A DNA stretch of 64,000 bases from contig NW_022145523.1 of NCBI RefSeq assembly GCF_000002235.5, positions 303,192-367,191 of the forward strand, in the 5' to 3' direction. The stretch is from Strongylocentrotus purpuratus. Its lineage: Eukaryota; Echinodermata; Echinoidea; Camarodonta; Strongylocentrotidae. The position numbers were made by a program, and so were the translations under genes. Within the stretch, counting starts at the first letter, position 1, and the number at the start of each line of letters is the position of its first letter. This document shows, piece after piece, positions 44,401 to 54,799 of this stretch. The notes below the pieces were generated by a model. The model was not told the origin of the DNA. It did not search any database and worked only from the letters and a program-made list of their open reading frames with translations.

Positions 44401-46168
44401 TTTACTTTTAGCCCACTTGGGTTCTGCAAATAAAGTAAGGTCTATCTGAAAGTCTCTTAATTATATCTTGAAGGTCAACTCCCGATCGGCATAGAGGGCT
44501 TCCATCACAACACTCTGATCCAACCGACTCTGCTCTTCTGCAGAGACTGCATTCACATGAAGACACTATTGACTCCAGCTCACCGTCAAGTTACCAGCCA
44601 TCTTCCCAAAGGATTGTTAATACAGGTGACTTCAATGCAGGACCAACCAATCAGAAGGGCGTGGTCATCAGACACAGGCCACCCGCCAGACCTCTGACCT
44701 TAGACAGAAATAGAACTCATGTTTCTTCCATTCCCCTGCAAAGGGAAGAGGCTAATATGACCCCTGTTGGGGGTCATCATGGCAGCAGCAATGCATCACC
44801 TCTCTCAATCCCTAGGCTTCCAGTAGAAAATGGTGTTAGCTCGCCCCATGAAAGTGTCAGAGAGAGGGGACGATTAGGGCAGAAAACTGCAGAGGTGAAT
44901 AGAAGAAGAGCCAGGAGTCTCGGTATCGGCAGGAATCGATCTTCGTCCAGAGAACGGTCACACCTCCAGCCAGACAATAAGCCACAGGTAATTAAACTCC
45001 TTGATTTATATCCAGTTCTTTGTAAAATTATCAGCGGTAAAAAATGACAGAGGTCATTTTTGAAAAGATGGGGTAAAATGCCACATCTCCCTTAATCAGT
45101 CAAACCTGCTTTAGTGACTACCTGTCTACAAAGACCACCTGTCTACAGAGACCACATGTTTTGTTTCCCTTGAAAATTAGTTTCTCATTGAAACATGTAC
45201 TAAAGGAACCTGTACATAAAGACCACCTGCCTATTGCCTAAAAAGACCACTTTTCTTGTCTCCCTTGGGTGGTCTTTATAGACAAGTTTCATTGTAATTC
45301 CCTTTTTAAGTTGGCTTACTCAGGTTTAGGATGCAAACAGTTGTTTGTGAGAATTTTTGGAAACATGCATTTTTGAAGAGAGAATTTTATAACTCAGACT
45401 ATAAATGTTGTTTCATTTTCAATCTTAAAATGGGTCTAAAGTTACTTTCCATTTATTTTAAGAATGGTGATTTTGATCTTTTTAATGTGTTTTTTCTACT
45501 ATTTTTTTTTAACAGTTCTAAATTGCAACAGGTATATGTATTCCTAATCTTTGTATATGATATTAAAGCTGATGTTAATGAAGAAATAATGCAGAAAAAT
45601 ACATATTTATAACTTTTGTTGGACCTTTAACATATTCATTTTAAAGCGGGACTGCACTACTTGTAGCTATACTTGTGCCCTCTCTATATAGCCAACAATT
45701 CGCCCGTTAATCCTCCATGGTCCCCTTCCTCTTATGTAAATTGAGAGCTGATTTGATGAGATTACCATCTGTCAGTGACCTTGCCGGTAGGTTCAATTCC
45801 TTCTGGCCAAATTAGTGCAGACGGGCTTTTAAGCTGATTTTAATGAAGAAATAAAGCAGAAAACTGAGACATATTTAAAACTATTATGAACCTTTTAACA
45901 TATTCATTTTAAACACCTTCCGAATGTAATACATTGAATTTTGCAGAGTGCAGAAAGCCTCTTCCTGGGTTCAACCAGTGGACAACTCATCGGATCTTCC
46001 AAATCACCTTCATCGAACGGCGTGGGCAGCGGCCATCATCCCAGGTCAAAGGTCAAACCACTATTGACCAACCACAGGCATCCTAGCTCTAGCAGAGATC
46101 ATTCAGTGGACCTCGCTCTTGCTGGTAATGCCATGAACAGTCTTAACCTACATGGCTTTAATGATTAA
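35432..46168 (+). CDS. ZSWIM2: ZSWIM2-like E3 ubiquitin ligase (SWIM, RING, ZZ, RING)
   Basis: Eleven exons join in frame into 740 residues: 35432-35584, 35970-36046, 37960-38000, 38603-38849, 39502-39744, 40632-40716, 41268-41395, 42102-42270, 43554-43897, 44474-44987, 45947-46168. Near the start is SWHQDQALSATIYILRETGP, as in vertebrate ZSWIM2. SWIM ligands are C60, C62, C72 and H74. RING 1 spans C155-C205 (CPIC...HIKC...CPLC). The ZZ finger is about 235-281 (CDAC...CTGC...CQNC). RING 2 runs C360-D401, with PCRHKFHAEC across the exon 8-9 border; its last position is D (CPID), as in human. The Ser/Arg-rich tail (~400-740) has no known domain. Mammalian ZSWIM2 is testis-enriched and promotes ubiquitination in apoptosis; the role here is inferred. 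AATAAA lies at 46241. Vertebrate proteins are a little shorter (human about 630). Confidence 0.93.
36489..36632 (-). CDS. Orphan 47-codon open frame in ZSWIM2 intron 2, unrecognised
   Basis: The minus-strand frame reads MSADEYPDRYKESVSPAGNE, then NNPDVEVEVKDGGGGG, and stops at 36489. The composition (acidic, Glu/Val alternation, Gly run at a GGCGGCCGCC palindrome) is more protein-like than neighbouring frames, and its GC content is higher. No splice donor or family match is evident. It could be a first exon, a captured gene fragment in a mobile element, or chance. Confidence 0.25.
   Translation of the reverse strand: MSADEYPDRYKESVSPAGNENNPDVEVEVKDGGGGGRHNTFVYKLPN
37190..37395. repeat. ~85-bp tandem repeat with growing G tracts, three units
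   Basis: Each unit has TTCCGACGAGCGCCCAAT (or TACCGACG) and CCAA(G/C)(A/T)CC, followed in the first two by G8 and G17 and TTTCCA(A/G)GGAGAGA. It lies in ZSWIM2 intron 2. Confidence 0.8.
39011..39145 (+). mobile_element. MITE fragment of the AAACCTGTCTATAAAGACCACC family
   Basis: AGTCAAACCTGTCTTAGTGG, CACCTGTGTATAGTGGCCA and CTAGAGAGGCCACCTGCC are short repeats of an AACCTGTCTA-AAGACCACC motif. Relatives lie at 41447-41530, 45096-45295 and 59229-59310, and a trace at 12300-12340. Confidence 0.6.
39760..40010 (-). mobile_element. LINE fragment, RT C-terminus, minus strand
   Basis: The minus-strand frame reads SRLWNGLPQILRSCHQLSTF, then RTQLKTYLF, the C-terminal motif of L2/CR1-like LINEs. A tail with GGCGCC...TATAAATTCC follows. 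It lies in ZSWIM2 intron 5. Confidence 0.7.
40370..40612 (+). mobile_element. LINE 3' end, plus strand, with (ATT)n tail
   Basis: A frame reading SVNIFKSKLKAHLFN-stop, then TTCTGCGCTCTATAAATG and (ATT)n at about 40590-40606. Same tail class as 17811. It lies in ZSWIM2 intron 5, close before exon 6. Confidence 0.7.
41040..41135 (+). mobile_element. tRNA-like SINE head with C12 tract
   Basis: TGGCCTGGTGGTAGAGTTGC (A box) and AGTTCAAATCCTGCTGGTTC (B box) are separated by a C run at about 41071-41082, the same place as the G13 tract of the SINE at 13117. It lies in ZSWIM2 intron 6. Confidence 0.6.
42271..43553. other. ZSWIM2 intron 8, nothing recognised
   Basis: AT-rich, with a (TA)n tract at about 43367-43390 and a G-rich tract at 43467-43483 shortly before exon 9. 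No retroposon end or TIR pair was seen. Confidence 0.4.
43947..44200. mobile_element. 254-bp Tc1/mariner-type MITE with TA duplication
   Basis: The left end CAGTAGGCTTACGGTTGCAC and reverse-complemented right end CAGTAGGCTTATACGGTTGC match closely and continue into GAGAGAGAGGGGGAG. TA flanks both sides (43945-43946 and 44201-44202). It inserted into a (TA)n stretch of ZSWIM2 intron 9. Confidence 0.82.
45096..45295. mobile_element. Fold-back MITE of the AAACCTGTCTA-AAGACCACC family
   Basis: The left part AGTCAAACCTGCTTTAGTGA and the right part GGTGGTCTTTATAGACAAGT followed by TTCATTG are inverted relatives, with AAAGACCACCTG repeated between them. It lies in ZSWIM2 intron 10. Confidence 0.7.
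45568..45917. repeat. ~75-bp direct duplication around a dispersed repeat copy
   Basis: GTTAATGAAGAAATAATGCA through CATATTCATTTTAAA (45568-45643) recurs with changes at 45833-45915. Between them lies the GGACTGCACTACTTGTAGCT repeat (45646-45812). It lies in ZSWIM2 intron 10. Confidence 0.7.
45646..45812 (+). repeat. Dispersed ~168-bp repeat, copy 1 of 3
   Basis: Begins GGACTGCACTACTTGTAGCT and includes TTGAGAGCTGATTTGATGAG and CTGTCAGTGACC. Further copies: 60206-60374 and 63615-63788, all on the plus strand. Low divergence suggests a family active fairly recently; its class is unknown. Confidence 0.8.
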
Positions 46169-46514
46169 CAATAGCCAATCAGAATGACACAATTATATTT
46201 GGCAAGATTCACAGGGTAGCACTTTGGTTTGAGCTAAAGCAATAAAATAGATGTTTGTGGTATTTTCAAATTTTGAGATTTTTAAGAGGCAGTTCTTTAT
46301 TATCAGAAGTGGAGATGTAGACCCAATCAGCATAAGCCTAAACAGCAATTGTTTGATTTTATTGGTTCCTGTATCATGTGCAGTGCCTAAAAACTCCTCT
46401 GTAACATGCTATATGTTAATTAATGTGTTACTATGTGAATGTGTGCCTATTTGGTGATATCATTTTAAAAGCTTAGAAAGTCATGTAATCACCTGGAGCT
46501 TGCGGATAAAGCTG

Positions 46515-46840
46515 ACCTCCAGGGTTTATTGCCATTAGGCCCAATATCCAGATCGTCTAACTTCATTTTGGTCTATATATATATATACTCAGTTTGTCAA
46601 CATTTGGTTTATACCCAGGTGCTCCAATCTACATTCCGTCCAATAGACCAAATAGCAATTTTTTTTTGCCACTTGGTCCTATACCATTTGGTCTTATTAC
46701 CGGCACTCCGTCCAATCATTGGAAGTAGACCAAATCATCATAGACCAAGTGGTAACAAAAATGATGTGAATTGAGTATGTGACTTGAAAATTATAGGACG
46801 AAATGGTAATCAGACCAAACGGTAATGGACCAAGTGACAA
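46515..46840. mobile_element. Fold-back repeat built on GACCAAATGGTA motifs
   Basis: CACTTGGTCCTATACCATTT near 46670-46690 is inverted in AGACCAAACGGTAATGGACC followed by AAGTG near 46813-46837. Several more GACCAAAT or ATTTGGTC words lie between. It follows the ZSWIM2 3' end. Confidence 0.65.
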
Positions 46841-47699
46841 AACAGAAAAATTGTGGCTGCTTTTTTACATTTCTGTATTTTATAACACATGTGATAAATG
46901 TGCCCGTACATGTGTAAATGGCACTTGATGAGTGCCAGAGTGATGCAAAATAATTCTTTATGAAGTTGGGATTGAGGTGACGCAAAACTATATATTTCTT
47001 TTAAGGGTGCCGTGACTTGCAACAGGTTGCAAAATACTGTTAATTAATTTCCACTCATTGTTCTTGTATATATATTTTATGGTGCAGCTGCATTTTCTTT
47101 CGTTATAAGTCTTTCAAATATTTATATTTATACATGTTTATACATGTGTATATAAAAAGTAATGTTTCAATGCTTTATCTACCAAAGACTTCAAGGTTAT
47201 AATATTATTTTTCTAATCATATAGATGACGTCCAGGGGGTGCATGCACTACCTTAGTCTAAGCTTGCCACACTTGGCCCAAAAAACAATGTAAAGTGTAT
47301 ATCAGTCAATGGATGGAGGGATGTACTCTCAGATGACAGACACAACAGTTGTCTTGGTCATCTTCCTCAATGTCATCGTCTGAGCTTTGGTTTCTTAATC
47401 CCACTAAATTACCGAAGTCCGACCTGAAGGATCTGCTCTAAATTGCTAACTATTCTGCTCATATCTGCTGAGGTTGTAGGCTTATTTGAAGTGTCTCTGC
47501 GAAGTTTTCCATTGGATCTTCAGACATATATATATATACTCGGTTGTTTCCGTTACAGCTACACCGTCGTACCGTCGTACCGGATGGTTGATACTTCTAC
47601 TGCCTTCTCTCATTGTACTCTCAGAGAGAGGCTGTGGCTGCAATTTAGCTAGTAGTTGGGGTAAATGGGATAAATGAATATATATATCTTTCTCTTTCT

Positions 47700-47702
47700 T
47701 TA

Positions 47703-47753
<51 letters not shown>

Positions 47754-47800
47754 TTATATATAAATTATATATATCTCTCTCTATAAATATCTCTCTCACA
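47700..47800. repeat. (TC)n, (TA)n and (CA)n compound microsatellite
   Basis: A (TC)n run at about 47707-47741 passes into TATATA, then CTCTCTATA and ACACACAC tracts. Confidence 0.9.
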
Positions 47801-48560
47801 CACACACACCCACACAATCTCATCCAGCTAGAACAACAATATATTCTTCAATATCTCGATTTCTCACACCATCAAGTATTTAGTTGTATATATTTGTATA
47901 TATTTCACAATTTATATAATATGTTTACATATGTATATGTGTCAATATATATATATGATCAAAAATGCAATGAAATTGTAAACTTTAGAAAATAAAGGAA
48001 ATACATAACTGGAAATCTCCAGTACTGAGAAATAAACTTGAAGGAAAAGGATACAAAGATGAAATAAATTTGAAGGAAAAGGATATAAAGATGAAATAAA
48101 TTTGAAAGACTTTTCATGTCATCTGTGATATTTAGTGGTATTAATTGGCAGCATAATGAAAGGTTGGATTGACTGAGCTGGATAATGGATGAATTACGAA
48201 TGAAAGTATGAATGGGTGACCAATTAACCAAAAGAATGAAAATATGAACCGATAACCAACCGAGAGAATAAAAGTGGCAACATGAAAGGAGGAATCAAGA
48301 AAGAATTAATGCATGAATGAATAGCATTAATGATTTATTATCAATGGACAATGACAAGCTAATCATGGGGGAAAAAATTGAATGATCGGCCGGATAAAAT
48401 GGCATGAACTGAGGCATTTGTAAATTAAACTGGTGTTAATTATGAATGTAAATAGAAAACATGAACAATACTATTATTTGACTTCACCCATTGCCCACTG
48501 GAGCAAAGTGGCCCCTGTATTAAACCTATGAGAATGTGAGAATTCATTAGTCAACAGCAG
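47800..48560. other. ZSWIM2-LSS spacer, nothing recognised
   Basis: AT-rich, with a short local repeat AAATTTGAAGGAAAAGGATA near 48035-48080 and ATGAATGA words. No gene or element end is supported. Confidence 0.4.
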
Positions 48561-48884
48561 TGGCGGATCCAGGGGGGGGGGGGCCGAAACGGCCGCGGCC
48601 CCCCCCCCCCTATTGGCGGCGCAAAAAAAAAAGAGACAAAAAAAAAGAAAGGAGAAGAGAAGTACTTTAGCAGCCTTTTCACACAGAGCTGAAATTCATC
48701 GTTTCTAGAGATGATTAGTATAAACGTGTTTAACTCAGCAGTTGTTTATAAAAAAAATTTCCTGTGTGAACATCGTTTATACGATGTTGGGATAGATACG
48801 TTTTTCATAACTCAAGAATGAATGGAAAGGTGGATTGGTTGAATAAGGTCCTTTGTGGAATACTTTTAGATGTAAGCTTTAAAA

Positions 48885-49200
48885 TGTCACATTCATGGTG
48901 TAGCCATTTTAATTTCAGTCTGATGTTTCATAGTCGAGAAAGAGTAGGGAAATGTGATTCACATAGCCACAGGGGAAGGGGCTCGCCTAATACAAGAGAA
49001 TTAAAAACAAATTTTAGTCGAACATATCATTGTTGAGAAAGTGTAAGGAAATGTGGTTGGTTTAGACATGGAGGGGGGGGGGGGGGGGGGCTGGCTCGCC
49101 TAATACAAGCTCTGAATTAAATGAAGAGAAAACAAAACTTTAATTTCAGTCGGAAGTATCATAGTCGGGAAATAGATAAATGTGATTGGCATAGCCATGA
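48885..49200. repeat. ~135-bp tandem repeat, about three units
   Basis: Units share TTTCAGTC, CATAGTCG(A/G)GAAA, AAATGTGATT(C/G)(A/G)CATAGCCA and GCTCGCCTAATACAAG. The second contains a G18 tract at about 49073-49090. Confidence 0.75.
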
Positions 49201-50423
49201 GGGGAAGAGGGAAGAGGATTTTTTCAAGGGGGGGGGGGGGGTTTAACATTTTTAAATTGGGCCAAAAATTTCGCAATGACTCAGCCAGCTAGCCGCTGAA
49301 TAAGGGGGAGGGGGGGGGGTAAGAGGACACTTTTTTTTGGATTTCGAAATTTGAAAATTTGACATTTGCTCCGTTGGGGGTGGGTAAGGTCACCTTTTTT
49401 AGGTCAGTCATTGCCATAATTTAAAAACAAAAACAAAAAACAAAAAAAGGGGGGGGGGGGGTTTGCTAAAAAATACACATAGAAAATACTGAAGGGGGGG
49501 TGGGGTTCAATCCCCAACCCCCCCCCCCCCCCCTCTTGCGTACGCGCCTGCTGTAAACCAATATCAAAAATGTATTTTTTCGCTTAGAGTTTGGTACCCT
49601 TTTTTTCCCCATAAATAAGTGCTTTCATGTTGCTCCCCCCTCCTCAAAAGAAAGTTGACGTTAGATCATGCAAATGTCCTTGACAAATGTGTGTGTGTGT
49701 CCTGTCCGATCTGGACTGTTATGATGAGCAGCTATAGTCTCAAATCCTGGTGGTATATTTCTACTGAGTTACTAAGAGTAAGACTATGTCTGGCTCCACT
49801 GCTAACGACCGCCGCAAAAGGGCGATATATTCCAGTTTACTCCAGACCGGCGGTTATTCCTGCCTGTACCCAGAGCGCAGTTTATAGGCAGGGGCGGATT
49901 TAGCTTTTTGCTCAGGGGGGGGGTTGACCAATAATGACGATGCGGAGCATCGTCCACGAGCCGCGAAGCGGCGAGCCGATTTTTTTTGGGTGTTTATTTG
50001 AACCCCGTAAGTGATGTTTTCCTGGCATCTATTAACACAATGGAGACCATAAAAAGCAGTGCATGATAACGTCTTTTTAAATCAAGTAACAGTTAAATAC
50101 ACAGTTATATCCAGAGTTATCATGTGTTTGGTTAAGTTACCAGATGAGTTGAATATCTTCTCACAATATTTGCACTTGAAAGGGTTTCTCTCCAGCGTGC
50201 GTTCTTTTTTCTTTCTTTTTTTTCTTTTTTTTTCTTTTTTTTTTCCCTTTTTTTTTTTTTTTTTTTTTTTTTAATGTGGGGATTTTGGGGATGAGAATCG
50301 GCAACGCTGGCCTAGCTTGTCACTTCGGCGGTGGCCCGTGTCTTCAAAAAAGCTGATGGGGGGGGGGGGCAAGGGACTCTGTGACATTTGTTCGCCCAAC
50401 CCCCCCCCCCTCCCCCCAAAAAG

Positions 50424-50424
50424 A

Positions 50425-50474
<50 letters not shown>
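50424..50474. repeat. (AAT)n microsatellite
   Basis: About 17 perfect AAT units after a C-rich tract; probably the tail of a retroposon or an expanded microsatellite. Confidence 0.9.
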
Positions 50475-50476
<2 letters not shown>

Positions 50477-50959
50477 GAAATAAATACATAGAAATAAAAT
50501 AAAATAAAATTACAAGTTTAAAAAAAAAGATAAGATTTTAAAAAAATGGTCCCCGGATTTTTTTTTTGGGGGGTTGCAACCCCCCCAACCCCCCCTCTAG
50601 ATCCGCTTCTGTTAGGCCATTAAAAAAATATACATGTTTAGCCCCCCCCCCCCCCCCCCCCCCTTATTGGAAAATCCTGGATCCGCGCCTGAACAGGTTA
50701 ACAAATTTTGTTTTGCAAATAAAAGTAGTTCAACACATAACATTTTGAAAATTATACAAAACCAAAAAACGAAAAATTACAAATAAATTGACAAGAATCA
50801 CAAAATACATGTAACAAGATAATGTCGTTAAAATGTCATGAAATGAAAACGATCAGTCTCGGCAAGGAGTTAAAGGTTCACTGATACCAGGAAGATGTTC
50901 CTGATGATACATTTCCTCTGGCAAAAAATAGCCTACATAAAAACAAGACAGTAATCTGC

Positions 50960-51296
50960 ACGAGCATATCCCTACAGAGGGCGCAAGAGCAATTTGGCAA
51001 AAGTGTTCCGATGGATATGGTACATCGAGTTCGTTGATATGGTACGATATGCGGGGACCGCTAGCGCAAGCGCACCGCGGCGGTGGATCCAGGGATTGGA
51101 CCGAAAGCTATCTTGTGTGTGGTCATATCATATTGAACTAACACAGTGCTAGTACCGTACGTAGCTAGATCTACAGCTGTTCTGTATGCATATCGCTCGT
51201 GTATCTGCTGGCAAGGTCGAGTCTGGTCAGGCTATTTGAACTGTAAAGTGTAACTCAAGCGAGTGTACAGTTTACATCTTCAAGAAAATTTAAAAG
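50960..51296 (+). promoter_or_regulatory. LSS: Possible LSS promoter and non-coding first exon
   Basis: A relatively CpG-rich patch (51040-51110) is followed by unique-looking sequence ending AATTTAAAAG at a good donor GTACGT (51297). The LSS start exon has an acceptor 9 bases before its ATG (CCCAATACAG/AGCCAGTC, 56252-56269), so a non-coding upstream exon must exist. This is the best candidate seen, but the link is inference. Confidence 0.3.
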
Positions 51297-51562
51297 GTAC
51301 GTTGCTAACCATATAGATCTAGATATCTGATATTCGTGGTATACATTGCTCCTAGAGTCTATTATATTTTCTAGCTCCTTGGTGCCTATAATAGTATAAA
51401 AGTATAGGGTCTAATCTAAGTAGACTTCTCTAGGCCTAGATCTATAGTCTAGACCCCTAATCATTCTAATTCGTCTAGATGCTTTTCAGTTCACCTTTTC
51501 ATGCCAATCATGGCCATGGCTTTTGACTTTTATTTTAAATAATAAAACTAGTGACCCTACGC

Positions 51563-51616
51563 ACCCCAACACCCCCACACCCCCACACCCCCACACCCCC
51601 ACACCCCCAACACCCT
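51563..51616. repeat. ACACCCCC minisatellite, C-rich
   Basis: Seven or eight CCCC-containing blocks in a row (CCCCACACCCCCACACCCCC); the minus strand could form a G-quadruplex. Confidence 0.85.
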
Positions 51617-52146
51617 TGAATCATAACTGTAGATCTAGATAATTATGATAAATATAGACTAGACTCTAGTCTATAGACCTACACATCGCTCGCTCATGCT
51701 GAAGCTGGCGAGTAAAAGTTAAAACCCAGACTTAAGGCCAAAGGTTGAAAAATTAAGGGCCAAAATTAAATCAAAATGCGTTTTTAATCGCCCTTCTGCA
51801 CCCAACAAACCTTGCAGTTGCACACTGCAGCCTCGGCCTCGGAGTCGGAGTTGGATAGTCTTTCTTCTCGTACAAAGCACTGTGGAATTGGTCAAGATTT
51901 TTTTTTTAATGTGAAGATTGATCGAGTGATTCGCTTATAATTTATGTGTTCCTGATGACGAGCTATAACATGCGATTTACAGTTTCTAATACGCTGACCT
52001 CTTTTGTAGAGTTTGAGATGTTGATTCTGCCTGAAATGCAAATACACCCAGTGCATGCAGATCTACACAAAAAAATAAAAAATGTTTCTGCGTTGCCAAT
52101 TTGATAATTACTTTACGAAAATAGCAGTGAGTTACTGTTAAAAGGG

Positions 52147-52194
52147 TGAGCGCGCAGGAAGTTTGCTAAATTCAGCAAACTCCGTGCGTGCTCC
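52147..52194. other. 20-bp stem hairpin
   Basis: GAGCGCGCAGGAAGTTTGCT and AGCAAACTCCGTGCGTGCTC pair with three mismatches around a short loop (AAATTC). Stem length is at the low end for a microRNA precursor; no family was recognised. Confidence 0.5.
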
Positions 52195-53218
52195 CTTCAT
52201 AGCAATGTACTCCAAAGTATTGGAAAGCAGAAAAATCAGAGAAGTAGACTGGTGAAATTTTGAACGAAATCAAACCAAATTAAAAGGAGAAATTAGTTAT
52301 TAATATTTTAAAGTTATAATCACTAAGGTATGGGCTCATCAAATTGGCTTAATCGGAAACGTCTCTGTGATGTAGTTGCGGACAACTTTCTGATTTATTC
52401 CAACATACAAAATGACTATAACATTTTTTTTTTTTTTTTTTTTTTTTTGGAGGGGGGGGTGTTTGTCATTACTCAAGAATGAAAGATGGACTGGTTGAAT
52501 GAGGGTCTCAGGGTTCTTGTTAATTTTTCTGATAGCAGGCTATTTATGATTTACAGGAGGCTACTAAAATTGCAAAAGAAAAATCTCTGTGCGCGTAGCG
52601 CACATCACGAGCGCGAAGCGCGAAGTCCCTTGCGGCCGGGGTCCAGGGCCCGCCCAAGGGCCCTGGAAGCTTTAGGGTTTTAGATGCTCTCTGGTGCTAT
52701 CTTAGCCTTATTTTTGAAGATATGACCACACTGTATGAGCCATAGTTTAATGATAAAGATCATGAATATTTTGGCTGAATAACTTACTTTTCATATGATA
52801 TACAATATGAAATGAAAATGCTCCATTATTGTTTCTGATAAATCAATCATATTTGTGATGAATCTACAATTTTGAATTACATGATAATGATACAAGGTAG
52901 TCCTGGGCAAAAACGGTTAACTGACGTTTACAGGACCTTGTCAGTGAAGAAAATCGTTTGCGATAAAAAATTTAAAAAATTGGAACACACATAAAAAAAA
53001 ATATGACAAAATTGGATTGGTAAATGGTTTGCAGGTATGTGACAGCTGTCACAGGGGTCTGGGGGTGTTACGAATACGTTATCGAATCGTGCATCGCCAA
53101 ATCAATCACAGTTTCACACTCATTATTACTACCGGTATTATTTATAATTTAGCCTACATTATTATTTACATTTCAAATAAAAAACTTACCTGTACGTTGC
53201 TTCTTACTCTTAATAGTA

Positions 53219-54799
53219 ACAGGGTTCGTACGGGTCAGGGAATTTCTGGAAAGTCAGGGAATTTAAAAATGTTTTTTCCAGAAGTAAAAAGTCAGGGAAA
53301 GTCAGGGAATTCATCCATTTCTTCTGGAAAGTCAGGGAAAATCTTTTTTTCTTCAAGATGTTTGTTAAAATGGCATTTAATTTGTCTTGTGAACAAAGGA
53401 AAAAACATTTGGTAAAATCTGTGGTTCACAGGACCTTTTTCGTAACACGCAATATCTTTAGGACCTACTGGTACCGTGTCTATTGTGTCTTTCATACTGT
53501 ATGCAAGATGTTTGTGCGCGTGAATGACTTGCAGTGACAGGTGTGCGTGGTGCCGGTGTGTGTACATACAAGAATGCTGCATGCACGCTGTACGATTACT
53601 TTTTGATCGAGCTTGTGCTTTGATTTTGATTAAAAGTTTGAATGAAGGTGTTTTACCCTGGGGTTTTACCACAGAATATTCATGAAACAATAATTTAAAT
53701 GTAAATAACTATGTATCATGAGCCACTCGTGTTTTCTTAAGAACCCCTTTAAAAATTGTGTTGCTCTTTACTCGAATATCGCAACCCTGAATCGCATTTG
53801 ATATACATTTGGCGTCCATTGTGCGAGCGCGAGCATACAGCCAGTAGTTAGCTAGCCTAGCCTCGTGGTTGGTGCTTTCCCCAACGTCCGCAATGAAGGC
53901 ACCACTTTTTTTTCCCTCAGCAAAATATCCAAAGTCGGGGATGGGCCTTATATAGTCAGGTACAGGATATTTGAGTCCTCAAATGCTACTTTTTAGTGGT
54001 TTCAAAAATCTCTGTGTCTCAACATGAATTACATAATGCAAATAAAGAATAGGATCTACTATTTGAAGTTAAACTACGTTCCAAATTTGAAAGGAAGAGA
54101 GTTTTTTTTTCCAGTTTTTTTTCTTCAGTCTCGATAAATTATGCCCTGTCACAAGGACTTTGCCGGCCGAAGCTCTCCCGTGTCTCCAGCTCACTCACCT
54201 GTATGATGTAAGCTCACTTACACAGGGGATAACGAATCACCACGTGAAAACTAGCCTGTCCACATTTTTTTTGAGGAAAATTCTGTCATCTTTAGTTTTA
54301 AAAACAACATTGTTAAATGGGTCTAACTTAGTTCACAAGCACTTCAACTGTGCCTCGTAATAAAATGAAAGTATTTTCGAACGCTGTCACTAAAATAAGA
54401 GCCGATCTGATGTTAACAAAATGACCAATGTTGGCTTTTTTTTGGTGGCTTTTTGTTAACCAGATCAGATCACGTCTTATTTCAGTGTTCGAAAAATATT
54501 TTTACTTTTCATTATACAAGGCACAGTTGAAGTGCTTGTGAACTAAGTTAGACCTAGGTCTAGTAACAATGTTGTTGTTTTTTTCCAGATTTTTTTTCAG
54601 ATTTTTTTTTAGATTTCTTTTTTTTTATCTTCGAAATAGGGGTGCGCCTTACAGTTTTGTAATTTGCTTCCTAGTATTGCGATGATGTATAGTTGTACGC
54701 TTTAGATTAAGACATGTTCATCATTGAAAATGGTCATGGAAATTTACATTATCCTGCTCTGGAAAGTCATGGAAAGTCATGGAATTTTTAAAACCCTGT
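53219..54799. mobile_element. 1.58-kb TIR element, AGTA duplication, nested
   Basis: It begins ACAGGGTTCGTACGGGTCAG and ends GGAATTTTTAAAACCCTGT. The terminal ACAGGGTT/AACCCTGT is inverted, and both ends carry GGAAAGTCA(G/T)GGAA repeats. AGTA is duplicated (53215-53218 and 54800-54803). A long internal palindrome lies at 54296-54585. Confidence 0.8.
54296..54585. repeat. Large inverted repeat, ~140-bp arms
   Basis: TCTAACTTAGTTCACAAGCA and TTCGAACGCTGTCACTAAAA on the left answer TTTCAGTGTTCGAA and TGCTTGTGAACTAAGTTAGA on the right. Arms are similar along most of their length with a ~25-base centre, forming a strong cruciform or hairpin inside the nested element. Confidence 0.82.

Larger units (their letters stand above)
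48565..50691. mobile_element. Mosaic of hAT-like ends and G/C homopolymers
   Basis: Ends of the CAG-GGCG class are CAGTGGCGGATCCAGG (48565), CAGGGGCGGATTTAG (49890), the reverse ends TACGCGCCTG (49542-49551), ATCCGCTTCTG (50600-50610) and ATCCGCGCCTG (50681-50691). None of the possible pairs shows an exact 8-bp duplication, so boundaries stay open. G or C runs of 9-24 bases lie at most of these ends. A GAGCCGCGAAGCGGCGAGCC hairpin lies at 49958-49977. Confidence 0.6.

Noticed and set aside
49890-50610. hAT element from CAGGGGCGGATTTAG to ATCCGCTTCTG
   Set aside because: Flanks TTTATAGG and TTAGGCCA are only loosely similar; not enough to claim a border pair.
48565-50691. Single hAT element from CAGTGGCGGATCCAG to ATCCGCGCCTG
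   Set aside because: Flanks GTCAACAG and AACAGGTT do not form an 8-bp duplication in register, so the ends probably belong to different insertions.
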